From Serratia fonticola (GTDB taxonomy: Bacteria; Pseudomonadota; Gammaproteobacteria; Enterobacterales; Enterobacteriaceae): a stretch of 64,000 nucleotides of DNA. Below the pieces are notes generated by a model. The model was not told the DNA's origin and made no database searches. It saw only the letters and a list, made by a program, of their open reading frames with translations. The position numbers and the translations under genes are program-made. The stretch lies in contig NZ_CP011254.1 of the NCBI RefSeq assembly GCF_001006005.1, positions 3,720,001-3,784,000 of the forward strand, given 5' to 3'. Below, one piece after another: positions 18,997 through 28,698 of the stretch; position 1 is the first letter of the stretch; each line of letters begins with the position of its first letter.

Positions 18997-20301
18997 ATGT
19001 TTTTAAACCTCCGTCAGTCGAATAGCCCGTGGCATGCTGAATTGGCAGCCATTGAAGACGCGGTAGCGATGATCGTATTTAAACCCGACGGCACCGTATT
19101 ACGTGCCAACGATCTGTTCTTGCAAACGATGGGGTTTGAGCGCCAGGAAGTCATTGGTCAGCATCATCGTATTTTCTGCGATCAAAGCTATGTCGCCAGC
19201 CCGGCCTACCAGCGCCACTGGCAAAAGTTAAATAGCGGCGAAGCCATTACCGATAATATCAGACGCATTCGCAAGGATGGTGAAGTGGTCTGGCTGCAGG
19301 GAACTTATACCCCGGTGTTAAATAAGTACGGTGAGGTGGTGGAGATCATCAAGATTGCCAGCGAGGTGACCAGCCGTATCACTCAGGCCCAGGAGCATCA
19401 GAGCCTGTTAACGGCGCTGAATCGCTCAATGGCGATGATCACCTTCTCGCCAACCGGCATCATCCTGGATGCCAACGACAATATGCTCGATCTGATGGGC
19501 TATCGGCTGGAAGAGGCACGCGGCCAGGCGCACAGCATACTTTGTACGCCGGAGTTCGCCGGCTCTGACGAGTATCATCAGCACTGGCAACGGTTGGCCC
19601 AGGGGGAGTTTTTGACCGGGCGTTTCGAACGCCTCAACCGGCGTGGGGAGCGGGTATGGCTGGAGGCCAGCTATAACCCAATCATCGACAATGAAGGGCG
19701 GGTATTAAAGGTGGTGAAAATCGCCCAGGACATCACCCGCCAGACTTTCCAACAGCAGCATGAAGAGGAAATGGTGCGAAATGTCCACCATCTCTCCATG
19801 GGGACCGATAAAACCGCTGCCCAAGGGGCGATCATTGTTCAGCAGGCGGTGCAGGGGATGCAGCAGGTGGAGATGGCCGCGCGGCAGACTTCGGACGTGG
19901 TCAGCGACTTGGGGCGCTGTTCGCAACAGATTGGCAATATGGTTGAGGCGATCCGCAAAATTGCCGCCCAGACCAATCTACTGGCGATTAACGCCTCGAT
20001 TGAAGCAGCGCATGCGGGCGAGCATGGGCGCGGTTTCTCCGTAGTGGCTAATGAGGTGCGTACCTTGGCCGAGCAGTCCCGTAAAGCCGCCAGCGAAATT
20101 GAGCAAGTCACCAAGACCATTCAGCAAGGGGTAACGGCGGCTATCAACAAGATGGTGACCTGTGTGGAGCAGGCGGGCGGCGGCGTGGCGCTAGCCAAGG
20201 ATGCGGGAGAGGTGATCAATCAGGTCAATGTGGGTATGCAGGACGTGGTCAAGCTGATGCAGGCGTTTACCTCGGTCAAACAGGGTGATGTGATCCACTG
20301 A
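18997..20301 (+). CDS. Soluble PAS-PAS methyl-accepting chemotaxis protein, BdlA-like
   Basis: 434 residues, with no membrane segment. Two tandem PAS domains (about 22-140 and 145-262, each with the MCP-type IGQHHRIFC / RGQAHSILC and W-rich end) lead into an MCP signalling domain with the hairpin-tip sequence [20 protein letters not shown] (about 328-347). The layout and length match Pseudomonas BdlA, a cytoplasmic biofilm-dispersion receptor, but no orthology was tested; a role in aerotaxis is equally possible. The ATG at 18997 has AAGGA upstream; an upstream frame from 18889 lacks one. Its position after the cellulose operon makes a biofilm role attractive. Confidence 0.85.
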   Translation: MFLNLRQSNSPWHAELAAIEDAVAMIVFKPDGTVLRANDLFLQTMGFERQEVIGQHHRIFCDQSYVASPAYQRHWQKLNSGEAITDNIRRIRKDGEVVWLQGTYTPVLNKYGEVVEIIKIASEVTSRITQAQEHQSLLTALNRSMAMITFSPTGIILDANDNMLDLMGYRLEEARGQAHSILCTPEFAGSDEYHQHWQRLAQGEFLTGRFERLNRRGERVWLEASYNPIIDNEGRVLKVVKIAQDITRQTFQQQHEEEMVRNVHHLSMGTDKTAAQGAIIVQQAVQGMQQVEMAARQTSDVVSDLGRCSQQIGNMVEAIRKIAAQTNLLAINASIEAAHAGEHGRGFSVVANEVRTLAEQSRKAASEIEQVTKTIQQGVTAAINKMVTCVEQAGGGVALAKDAGEVINQVNVGMQDVVKLMQAFTSVKQGDVIH

Positions 20302-20387
20302 GGTTTTGCAGAGTTGCATACTGTTAAACGGGGGCAGCGAGCATGATTCTGCGGTTGAACATGTGATTGAGCAAAATTGCCATCAAT

Positions 20388-20409
20388 AAAAAGCCCCTTG
20401 CGGGGCTTC
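20388..20409 (-). terminator. Terminator for glnQ (minus strand)
   Basis: AAGCCCC-TTGC-GGGGCTT hairpin. On the minus strand the stem is followed by TTTTTA, so it fits the end of the glnHPQ transcripts, about 170 bases past the glnQ stop. Confidence 0.65.
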
Positions 20410-20492
20410 AGATTGATGACAAAGTGGCAATATTGCTGAATGGGTCGGGATCTATCTTTACCAGTATTTGCTAACCCATTGATTATCCAGAC

Positions 20493-20516
20493 GGGCGCAG
20501 CATGCAGCGCCCCTAC
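20493..20516. repeat. Extragenic palindrome, copy 1
   Basis: A near-palindrome GGGCGC-AGCATGCA-GCGCCC followed by CTAC. A 23/24 identical copy in the opposite orientation lies at 35713-35736 beside ompX. Both are intergenic, as expected for a small REP-type repeat. Confidence 0.65.
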
Positions 20517-20550
20517 ATTGTAAGCCCGGTGAGGGTTTGTCAGCAGTCTC

Positions 20551-20573
20551 AAGCCCCTTGCGGGGCTTTTTGT
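20551..20573 (+). terminator. Terminator for the PAS-MCP gene (plus strand)
   Basis: The same AAGCCCC-TTGC-GGGGCTT hairpin as at 20388, here followed by TTTTTGTTT on the plus strand. The two hairpins bracket the palindrome at 20493. Confidence 0.65.
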
Positions 20574-20581
20574 TTATCGCT

Positions 20582-21304
20582 TCAGGAAACGTGCTGCAAG
20601 AACTCGCGCAGGCGTGGGCTTGGCGGGTTGTTGATCAGGTCATGAGGGTTGCCATCTTCGGCAATCCGGCCTTTGTCGATAAAGATCAGGCGTGAGGCCA
20701 CCTTTTCGGCAAAGCCGACTTCGTGAGTCACGATCACCATCGTCATGCCTTCTTCGGCCAGATCCTGCATAACCTTCAGCACCTCGTGGCGCAATTCCGG
20801 ATCGAGCGCCGAGGTGGGTTCATCGAACAGCATCATTTTAGGCTTCACCGCCAACGCCCGGGCAATGGCCACCCGCTGCTGCTGCCCACCCGAAAGCTCG
20901 GAAGGGTAGTGGTGAGAACGCTCGGCCAACCCAACCTTGGCTAACAGCGTGTGTGCCAGCTTTTCGGCATCGGCCTTTTTCAAACCGCGTACGCGGATTG
21001 GGCCAAAGGCCACGTTTTCCAGCGCCGTCAGGTGCGGGAACAGGTAGAACTGTTGGAACACCATACCGGCTTCCTGGCGGATCAGGCGGTCGTCCACCTT
21101 CGGATCGTTCACCCTCAGGCCGTCGACCACCAGTTCACCGCTGGTGATCTCTTCAAGCTTGTTGATGCAGCGCAGCAGGGTTGATTTACCGGAACCAGAA
21201 GGCCCGATGATCACCACCACTTCACCCTGTTTGATATGCAGATCGATATTGTGCAGCACCTGGGTCGGGCCAAAGTGCTTGGAGACGTTTCTAAATTCAA
21301 TCAC
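20582..21304 (-). CDS. glnQ: Glutamine ABC transporter ATP-binding protein GlnQ
   Basis: 240 residues, matching E. coli GlnQ. Walker [10 protein letters not shown] (34-42), signature LSGGQQQR and Walker [12 protein letters not shown] are all intact. It powers glutamine import with GlnP and GlnH. The start is a GTG at 21304 that overlaps the glnP stop (GTGA). Confidence 0.96.
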   Translation of the reverse strand: MIEFRNVSKHFGPTQVLHNIDLHIKQGEVVVIIGPSGSGKSTLLRCINKLEEITSGELVVDGLRVNDPKVDDRLIRQEAGMVFQQFYLFPHLTALENVAFGPIRVRGLKKADAEKLAHTLLAKVGLAERSHHYPSELSGGQQQRVAIARALAVKPKMMLFDEPTSALDPELRHEVLKVMQDLAEEGMTMVIVTHEVGFAEKVASRLIFIDKGRIAEDGNPHDLINNPPSPRLREFLQHVS

Positions 21305-21960
21305 AGGATTTTCATCCTTCTTTCCAGACGACGCAGCACGAAGCTAAGCATCAGGGTAATAATCAGGTACACCACCGCAACGGCGCTCCAGATTTCCAGC
21401 GCACGGAAGTTACCGGCAATAATTTCCTGCCCCTGACGGGTCAGTTCCGCTACACCGATCACGATGAACAGCGAAGTATCCTTGATGCTGATGATCCACT
21501 GGTTTCCCAATGGCGGCAGCATGCGGCGCAGTGCCAGCGGCATGATGACATAGCGAATGGTCTCGCGGCGTGACAGCCCCAGCGCCAGCCCGGCTTCGCG
21601 GAAACCGCTGTGGATCGACAACACCGCACCACGGGTAATTTCCGCAATATAGGCGCCCGAGTTGATCATGATGGTGACCACGGCGGCGGTGAAAGGATCA
21701 ATGCGGAAATCGCTAAAGGCCATTGGCAGGGCGAAGTAGATAAACATCACCTGTACCACAATCGGCGTACCGCGGATCACTTCAATGAATACCAGTGCCA
21801 CATGGTTGGCGATCCAGCCGCCATAGGTGCGGGCGAAGCCGGCAACCAGGCCGATGATCAGGCCGCCAATCAGACCGAGGACCGAAATCCACAGGGTCAT
21901 CTTGGCGCCTTCTAACAAAATTGGGATGGCGGGCCAAATGGCGCTCCAGTCGAATTGCAT
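21301..21960 (-). CDS. glnP: Glutamine ABC transporter permease GlnP
   Basis: 219 residues, the E. coli length. A polar amino-acid permease with about five membrane segments and the EAA-type loop about residues 130-150 ([18 protein letters not shown]). The ATG at 21960 ([10 protein letters not shown]) matches the family; an upstream frame to 22026 runs into the intercistronic hairpin and is rejected. Confidence 0.95.
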   Translation of the reverse strand: MQFDWSAIWPAIPILLEGAKMTLWISVLGLIGGLIIGLVAGFARTYGGWIANHVALVFIEVIRGTPIVVQVMFIYFALPMAFSDFRIDPFTAAVVTIMINSGAYIAEITRGAVLSIHSGFREAGLALGLSRRETIRYVIMPLALRRMLPPLGNQWIISIKDTSLFIVIGVAELTRQGQEIIAGNFRALEIWSAVAVVYLIITLMLSFVLRRLERRMKIL

Positions 21961-22005
21961 AGTGTTATCTCCCGGTGATCCAAGCAAGGGGATCAATAAA
22001 CAACA

Positions 22006-22039
22006 AAGCACAGGGGGCGGGTACACCTCCCCTGTGCTT
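22006..22039 (-). terminator. Intercistronic hairpin between glnH and glnP
   Basis: An 11-bp perfect stem AAGCACAGGGG / CCCCTGTGCTT with a 12-base loop. In operons of this kind such hairpins stabilise the upstream message or attenuate, so that more binding protein than permease is made; that role is inferred. Confidence 0.6.
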
Positions 22040-22073
22040 AACTATTAACTTATTGGCTTATTAACTTCATCAA

Positions 22074-23154
<1,081 letters not shown>

Positions 23155-23421
23155 TTAACGCAGCTGGCTGTCTTTGCTGCCCCGGCGATTGAACAGGCTG
23201 CTGTCGGCCTGTTTTTTATCCATTTCAGCCTGGCAGTTAACACAGTAACGCACCCCTTGTAGCGCCAGACGCCGGGCTTCGGGGATCTCTGTGCCACATT
23301 CCTGGCAATAGTGTTCGCTTTCGCCGTGGCCGAGCGCCTGACGAGCACGTTGTACGGCATCATCTACCGTTGAGTCGATTTGATCCTGCACCGCGCCGTC
23401 CGCTGTCCATCCGCCTGCCAT
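23155..23421 (-). CDS. ybiI: DksA/TraR-family zinc finger protein YbiI
   Basis: 88 residues, the same length as E. coli YbiI. Four cysteines in two CxxC pairs (CQEC about 40-43, CVNC about 61-64) form the C4 zinc finger, and the C-terminal NRRGSKDSQLR is identical to the E. coli ending. Function unknown; a short relative of DksA without its coiled coil. Start at 23421 (MAGGWTADGAV); a longer frame to 23706 overlaps dps and is rejected. Confidence 0.92.
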   Translation of the reverse strand: MAGGWTADGAVQDQIDSTVDDAVQRARQALGHGESEHYCQECGTEIPEARRLALQGVRYCVNCQAEMDKKQADSSLFNRRGSKDSQLR

Positions 23422-23517
23422 GACCACCTCACTATTGAACCTGTGAATGCTTGCAACCCTGATTGGATCATAATCAGTGTAATCCAGCCTGTTTTTTATA
23501 CAACTCGGCTTGCAGAT

Positions 23518-23551
23518 AAAAAAACAGGCTGGGGCAAGGCCCACAACCTGT
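23518..23551 (-). terminator. Rho-independent terminator of dps
   Basis: On the minus strand an ACAGG...CCTGT stem with an inner GGGC-CTT-GCCC stem is followed by seven T. It lies 25 bases past the dps stop. Confidence 0.8.
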
Positions 23552-23575
23552 TGTTTCGTGCCAATATGCCTGGCT

Positions 23576-24079
23576 TTATTCGATATTGGATTCGATAAAC
23601 CACAGGAACTTGTCCAGATCGCGCGATGCAGCGGTGAACATGTCTGCGGTGTCTTCATCCGGAACTTCCGTGATGGCTTGGCGGATGTCGTTGGCGACGG
23701 CTGCATAACGATCGGCCAGCGCTTTCAGGTGATCTTGCACGCTGTGAATATTGGTCGGGTAGCTTTTCAGCGGGGTTTTGTCATTCACCACCTGTACCGT
23801 ACCCAGCGCAACGCCACCGAGCTGTACGACACGTTCTGCAAAAGTATCTTGATGGTCGGTGATGGCGGTGCGGAAGCCGTCGAGCATTTCATGCACGGCA
23901 ATAAAATTGGCACCACGCATGTTCCAATGCGCCTGCTTGGTGATCAACGACAGATCGATGAACTGCACAACCTGATGGTTCAGCGCCTTGATTGCGGCCT
24001 GCTTGGTTTGCTCATCCACGTCATTACGTGTGTACAACAGGTCAGAAGATTTCGTTTTCACCAGTTTAGCGGTACTCAT
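23576..24079 (-). CDS. dps: DNA protection during starvation protein Dps
   Basis: 167 residues, the E. coli length and nearly the same sequence: [20 protein letters not shown] at the start, the Lys-rich DNA-contacting tail, the ferroxidase-site residues in [20 protein letters not shown] and the HEMLDGF helix, and the ending [14 protein letters not shown]. It forms a 12-subunit ferritin-like cage that binds DNA and removes iron and peroxide. AAGAGGA precedes the ATG at 24079. A frame from 24145 extends into the ERIC element and is rejected. Confidence 0.98.
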   Translation of the reverse strand: MSTAKLVKTKSSDLLYTRNDVDEQTKQAAIKALNHQVVQFIDLSLITKQAHWNMRGANFIAVHEMLDGFRTAITDHQDTFAERVVQLGGVALGTVQVVNDKTPLKSYPTNIHSVQDHLKALADRYAAVANDIRQAITEVPDEDTADMFTAASRDLDKFLWFIESNIE

Positions 24080-24103
24080 ATAGATATCCTCTTCTTGATG
24101 GGT

Positions 24104-24232
24104 GTATACCCGTCGTCTTTCAAGCTGCAGCGTTGTTACCTGCACTATCTCACCCCAGTCACTTACTAAACGTAAGCTCCTGGGGATGAGATAGCTTGTC
24201 GCCTAGCTGCAACTTGAAATCCATAGGGTATT
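24104..24232. repeat. ERIC element in the dps leader
   Basis: About 129 bp with terminal inverted ends (TATACCC / GGGTAT) and the diagnostic central palindrome: CTCACCCCAGTCACTTACT, a few bases, then ACGTAAGCTCCTGGGGAT. This is the enterobacterial repetitive intergenic consensus core. It lies between the dps start codon (24079) and the likely dps -10 box (24256-24261). Confidence 0.9.
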
Positions 24233-24255
24233 CTTCCTATTTTGTTACGGGAGAA

Positions 24256-24290
24256 ATTATAGCAGCTTAAATTTATTTTGCAGGGCGAAA
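24256..24290 (-). promoter_or_regulatory. Probable dps promoter
   Basis: On the minus strand a perfect TATAAT (24261 to 24256) with a poor -35 (CCTGCA at 17-bp spacing), the pattern expected of a promoter that uses sigma-S or an activator such as OxyR. The start point would be near 24249, giving a leader of about 170 bases that contains the ERIC element. The remaining sequence up to 24570 holds no gene I can support. Confidence 0.55.
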
Positions 24291-24570
24291 AGGGCGATTA
24301 AATAAATAGGCAATAACCGCTGGATATTTTCAGTAGAAAGGCGTATGGCATATTTTATGATTCGTGATGTGTTGATAAGAAACGTTTTTAAGCTTTTAGA
24401 GGATAAGGGTTGAGATCCCCCACTAATAATAGACACCGATTGAAGGGATATTTCAATGCGCAATTATTGCAGGGTGTTTCTGAGCGTTGAAATAGGGCTT
24501 GTTTTTTCCATTAATTCATATTGATAGCCAATTATCCCCAGGGTGTGCGCCGTAACTCTTTTTTGTACCA

Positions 24571-25578
24571 TCACAGTTTGCTATGGATCGAGTCTCTGTT
24601 GAGCAAGGGCGCGGGTATCTTGACCGTATCGGTCTGCGTCTTGCCCTGGATAATATGCAGCGCAGCATGACGACCTATTTCGTAATGTGGCAGTTGTACC
24701 GTCGAGAGCGGCGGCAAGAATAGCTCGCCAATGCCGACCATATTGTCGTAACCCACGACTGCCACATCTTGTGGGATGCGCAGGCCCTGCGCCAGTAGTG
24801 TCTGATAGACCATAAAGGCGATACGATCGTTGCCGCATATGACCGAGTCGAACATCGGATTACCCTGCTTGATATGCGCTAGCACAATGGCTGGGATATC
24901 ACGGTAATGCTCATCGCCATGCTCCATATAGACATGCATGAGGGTGTCAGGATTGATACCTGCTTGCCGGCAGGCGCGCTCCAGTCCCTGACGGCGACGC
25001 AAGGTGGCAAGATGGTGTTTTGGCAGATGCAGGCAGAGTGGTTGACGATGACCTGCCGCGAGCAGAGCCTGGACCGCCTCGAACTGACCTTGTTCGTCGT
25101 CCGGAATGTAGCTGGCGACAGGATCGTGCAAACTTTCACAGTTGGCCAGCACGCACGGGAGGGTGAGCAGTTTGGTCGGCAGTGGCACCTGACGTAACCC
25201 CATGGTGGTGTAGATGATGCCGTCCGGCCGGTGTGAAAGCAAAAGGTCGACAATGGTATCTGGATTATCGTCAGAGAACATATTTACCACGAAACTGTTC
25301 CAGCCATACGCCCGGGCGGTCTCTTCGATCGACAGAGTGATTTCCACCGAGAATGGCGTGGTAACAGTATCGAGAGCCAGCACCCCGATAGTATTCGGCG
25401 TAGCATGAGCACCACGCATTTTTTTCGCTGACAAATCGGGAACGTAATTGGTCTCATTGATGGCGAGCTGCACGCGTGCCAAGGTCTCAGGCTTGAGCCT
25501 TTCCGGGCTATTGAGCGCGCGGGAGACCGTCATGAGCGACACATTGGCCAGTTTCGCCACATCCTTTAGAGAAGCCAT
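24571..25578 (-). CDS. cscR: LacI-family repressor of the sucrose cluster (CscR-like)
   Basis: 335 residues. LacI-type HTH (MASLKDVAKLANVSLMTVSR, 1-20), hinge helix about 50-60 (SAKKMR), then the sugar-binding core. Many segments match E. coli CscR: TTPFSVEI, WNSFVVN, HRPDGIIYTTMGLR, SYIPDD, ICGNDR, LFLPPL. It should repress the divergent permease-hydrolase operon in the absence of sucrose or fructose. I chose the ATG at 25578, with GAAGAGAG upstream, over 25596. Confidence 0.9.
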   Translation of the reverse strand: MASLKDVAKLANVSLMTVSRALNSPERLKPETLARVQLAINETNYVPDLSAKKMRGAHATPNTIGVLALDTVTTPFSVEITLSIEETARAYGWNSFVVNMFSDDNPDTIVDLLLSHRPDGIIYTTMGLRQVPLPTKLLTLPCVLANCESLHDPVASYIPDDEQGQFEAVQALLAAGHRQPLCLHLPKHHLATLRRRQGLERACRQAGINPDTLMHVYMEHGDEHYRDIPAIVLAHIKQGNPMFDSVICGNDRIAFMVYQTLLAQGLRIPQDVAVVGYDNMVGIGELFLPPLSTVQLPHYEIGRHAALHIIQGKTQTDTVKIPAPLLNRDSIHSKL

Positions 25579-25826
25579 ATCTATTACTCTCTTCATTGCT
25601 TTCAGGTAACAGGCTATACGACGAAGTTACTGATGTAAAAGGTTCAGCGGCTATTCTGTCGTAGAAAGCGAAAGAACCGTAGCGAGTAATTTATGATCGC
25701 GATCTCACTTTTTTTATGTTAACGTTAACTTTTGTGATTAACATCATGAATCTCAGCAAAACGACAAGCGCTTTTTTATTTGTTAACGTTACCATGCGAG
25801 CATTACTTCAACACGAGAATGCCATT
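25579..25826. promoter_or_regulatory. cscR-cscB divergent control region with two LacI-type operators
   Basis: A perfect 12-bp palindrome GTTAACGTTAAC at 25718-25729 and a second copy with one change, GTTAACGTTACC, at 25782-25793, 64 bp apart (about six helical turns). These are strong candidates for CscR operators and could support looping. A CRP-like half-conserved site TGTGATTAACATCATG lies between them (25733-25748), consistent with catabolite control. Confidence 0.75.
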
Positions 25827-27065
25827 ATGAAAGCGCATCACTCTCACAGCTACCCACTACTCAGTGCATTACTGTTCTTCTTTTTCGTGTCATGGTCCTC
25901 TACTGGCTCTTTACTCTCTATCTGGTTGCACCAGGAAGTGGGGTTGAAAGCGGGAGACACCGGGATTATCTACGCGGTGCTTTCCGTCTCCGCACTACTG
26001 GCGCAAATCTTCTACGGCTTTATCCAAGATAAACTCGGCCTGCGTAAAAACCTGCTCTGGACCCTTACCGGGCTGTTAATCCTTTCCGGGCCTGCCTATT
26101 TGCTGTTCAGTTATCTGTTACAAATCAATATATTGCTCGGGAGTCTCTTCGGTGGGATCTATATCGGCATAACCTTTAACGGCGGTATAGGCGTGCTCGA
26201 ATCGTACACCGAACGCGTGGCGCGCCAGAGCCAGTTCGAATTCGGCAAGGCGCGGATGTGGGGATCGCTGGGTTGGGCGGTGGCGACGTTCTTCGCAGGG
26301 CTCCTGTTTAACATCAACCCGAAACTCAACTTCGCGGTCTCCAGCTGTGCCGGGCTGGTGTTCTTTATCCTGCTGGCGCGGTTGCGGGTGTCTTCTGCAC
26401 CGCACGCGATGCAGGAGGCGGTGTCCGGTGGCAAAGTGAAGCTGGATGATGTGCTGCGTCTGCTGACGCTACCGCGCTTTTGGGCGCTGGTGTTTTTCGT
26501 CATCGGTACCTGTATTTACGGCGTTTACGATCAGCAGTTCCCGGTTTACTTCTCTTCACAATTCGCCACGTTGCAGGAAGGCAACGCCATGTACGGTTAT
26601 CTCAACTCGTTCCAGGTGTTCCTCGAAGCCGCCGGGATGTTTTGCGCCCCGTGGTTAGTGAACCGCATCGGCGCGAAAAATGGTCTGATTTTCGCCGGGA
26701 TGGTAATGGCGTTGCGTATGGTGGCCTCCGGGTTGGTGGAAGGGCCGCTGCTGATTTCCATCACTAAACTGTTGCACGCGGTAGAGCTGCCGATCCTGCT
26801 GGTCGCTATCTTTAAATACAACAGCTTGAATTTCGACAAACGCCTGTCTGCCACCCTCTATCTGGTGGGGTTCGCCTGCACCAGCTCGGTTATCGCTTCG
26901 GTACTGTCGCCGCTGGCAGGCTATAGCTACGAAAAATACGGCTTTGCCCAGTCCTATCTGATTATGGGACTCCTGGTGTTCTGCACCACCTTTATCTCCA
27001 TCTTCCTGTTGCGCTCCAGTAAGTTATCTTCAGATCCTCTGATGCCGCAACCTTCCGCTATATGA
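25827..27065 (+). CDS. cscB: Sucrose:H+ symporter of the LacY/RafB family
   Basis: 412 residues with twelve predicted membrane segments. It has family features GFIQDKLGLRKNLLW (loop 2-3), GKARMWGSLGWA, NSFQVFLEA, KLLHAVELPILL, FDKRLSATLYLVGF, and the PSAI ending also found in E. coli CscB. It imports sucrose or a related fructosyl-oligosaccharide with a proton. The ATG at 25827 suits the family length; earlier in-frame starts from 25716 would place the operators inside the gene. Substrate could be a fructo-oligosaccharide instead of sucrose. Confidence 0.82.
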   Translation: MKAHHSHSYPLLSALLFFFFVSWSSTGSLLSIWLHQEVGLKAGDTGIIYAVLSVSALLAQIFYGFIQDKLGLRKNLLWTLTGLLILSGPAYLLFSYLLQINILLGSLFGGIYIGITFNGGIGVLESYTERVARQSQFEFGKARMWGSLGWAVATFFAGLLFNINPKLNFAVSSCAGLVFFILLARLRVSSAPHAMQEAVSGGKVKLDDVLRLLTLPRFWALVFFVIGTCIYGVYDQQFPVYFSSQFATLQEGNAMYGYLNSFQVFLEAAGMFCAPWLVNRIGAKNGLIFAGMVMALRMVASGLVEGPLLISITKLLHAVELPILLVAIFKYNSLNFDKRLSATLYLVGFACTSSVIASVLSPLAGYSYEKYGFAQSYLIMGLLVFCTTFISIFLLRSSKLSSDPLMPQPSAI

Positions 27066-27083
27066 TTGAAAAGAGTAAAGACT

Positions 27084-28517
27084 ATGACGTATTCAATATC
27101 CAAGGCTGAACAGGAACTGCAGGCTAAACGTGAAACGCTGAACTTGCGTTGGTATCCGCGCTACCATCTTGCCGCACGCGCGGGCTGGATTAACGATCCT
27201 AACGGTCTGGTCTGGTTTGACGGGTGGTATCACGCTTTTTACCAGCATCATCCGTATTCCACGCAGTGGGGGCCGATGCACTGGGGCCATGCGCGCAGTA
27301 AAGATCTGGTTCATTGGGAGCACCTGCCGATCGCGCTGGCTCCGGAAGGCCCGGAAGATAAAGACGGTTGTTTCTCTGGCTCGGCGGTTGTTGATGGCGA
27401 CACGCTGGCGTTGATTTATACCGGGCATAAATTCCATGGCGACGCCAGCGATGAGGCTAACCTTTATCAGGTGCAGTGTCTTGCTACTAGCCGCGACGGC
27501 GTCTACTTCGAGCGCCAGGGGATCGTGGTGGATACTCCACCGGGTCTGCACCATTTCCGCGATCCGAAGGTGTGGCGAGAAGGAGATAGCTGGTACATGA
27601 TAGTCGGCGCTCGCGATGGCGAGACCGGCCAGGTGCGCCTGTACCGTTCCGCCGACCTGCATCAGTGGCACGATGCCGGAGTCCTTGATGAGGCGGAAAC
27701 AGAGATGGGCTATATGTGGGAGTGCCCGGACTTCTTCACCCTCGAGGATAAACGCATCCTGATGTTTTCTCCCCAGGGGATGGCGGCTGAAGGTTTCAAC
27801 AACCGTAATCTGTTCCAGAGCGGCTATCTGCTTGGTGAGTGGCAACCGGGGCAGCCGTTTGTTCGCAAAAGCGAGTTTATTGAACTCGACCACGGCCACG
27901 ATTTTTATGCACCGCAAAGCTTCCTGACTCCCGATGGCCGCCGCATCGTTATCGGCTGGCTGGATATGTGGGAATCGCCGTTGCCCGAACAGCAAGATGG
28001 CTGGGCGGGAATGCTCTCTCTTCCGCGAGAACTGAGCCTCGGCGCAGACAACCGTCTGCAAATGCGCCCGGCCAAAGAGGTAGAGGGCCTGCGTGGCGCG
28101 TGGTTCCCATGGCCAGTGAGTACGTTGAAAAATCAGCAGACCACGATGGTGGAAAACTGTGAAGCGATGGAGGTGATCCTAAACTGGGATTGTGCTAACA
28201 GCAGCGCAGAACAGTATGGCATCAGCTTCGGCGACGGTCTGCGCGTTTATGTTGATGCGCAGATGCAGCGTCTGGTTCTGGAGCGCCGTTATCCGCAGTA
28301 TGGCCTGTGCGGGGTACGAAGCGTACCGTTGACAGCAGGAGCATCGCTTAAACTGCGGTTGTTCTTTGATAGCTCCTCCGTGGAAGTTTTTGCTAATGAT
28401 GGTGAAGCGTGCCTCAGTAGCCGTATTTATCCGGACGCTGCGCGCCGTGAGCTAATGCTATTTGCCTGGAGCGGTTCGGCTTCCCTATTCGAGGCGGGGG
28501 CCTGGCAGCTCGAATAA
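27084..28517 (+). CDS. cscA: GH32 beta-fructofuranosidase / sucrose hydrolase
   Basis: 477 residues, exactly the length of E. coli CscA. GH32 motifs are intact: WINDPNG (35-41, nucleophile Asp38), FRDPKVW (transition-state Asp) and WECPDF (acid/base Glu), plus CFSGSAV and FYAPQSF. No signal peptide, so it cleaves sucrose inside the cell to glucose and fructose. The ATG at 27084 is 18 bases after the symporter stop, with AAGAG upstream; an upstream TTG at 27066 is less likely. Confidence 0.92.
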   Translation: MTYSISKAEQELQAKRETLNLRWYPRYHLAARAGWINDPNGLVWFDGWYHAFYQHHPYSTQWGPMHWGHARSKDLVHWEHLPIALAPEGPEDKDGCFSGSAVVDGDTLALIYTGHKFHGDASDEANLYQVQCLATSRDGVYFERQGIVVDTPPGLHHFRDPKVWREGDSWYMIVGARDGETGQVRLYRSADLHQWHDAGVLDEAETEMGYMWECPDFFTLEDKRILMFSPQGMAAEGFNNRNLFQSGYLLGEWQPGQPFVRKSEFIELDHGHDFYAPQSFLTPDGRRIVIGWLDMWESPLPEQQDGWAGMLSLPRELSLGADNRLQMRPAKEVEGLRGAWFPWPVSTLKNQQTTMVENCEAMEVILNWDCANSSAEQYGISFGDGLRVYVDAQMQRLVLERRYPQYGLCGVRSVPLTAGASLKLRLFFDSSSVEVFANDGEACLSSRIYPDAARRELMLFAWSGSASLFEAGAWQLE

Positions 28518-28532
28518 TCTATTTATATGTCA

Positions 28533-28576
28533 GGGATGTGGTAACTAAAGTATTGCGCACGCTGGTATCACATCCC
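28533..28576 (+). other. Intercistronic stem-loop between cscA and the porin gene
   Basis: 8-bp arms GGGATGTG / CACATCCC enclose a 28-base loop. A second short hairpin (ACCCGT / ACGGGT, 28613-28632) follows. Neither has a T-tract, so mRNA stabilisation or partial attenuation before the porin gene is more likely than termination. Confidence 0.45.
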
Positions 28577-28698
28577 GAACGATTTAAAGCATAGGTTTTA
28601 AATATGTTAATAACCCGTTTGTCATGACGGGTGGGTAATTATTGTCTTTATCATCGAGTTTTACCCATAAATATAAATTAAATAATAATGGATTAACG

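Noticed and set aside
24257..24463. 68-codon minus-strand frame upstream of dps
   Set aside because: Overlaps the probable dps promoter, has no ribosome site and is AT-rich by composition.
27093..28061. 322-codon minus-strand frame inside cscA
   Set aside because: Antisense to an intact GH32 gene; no family features.
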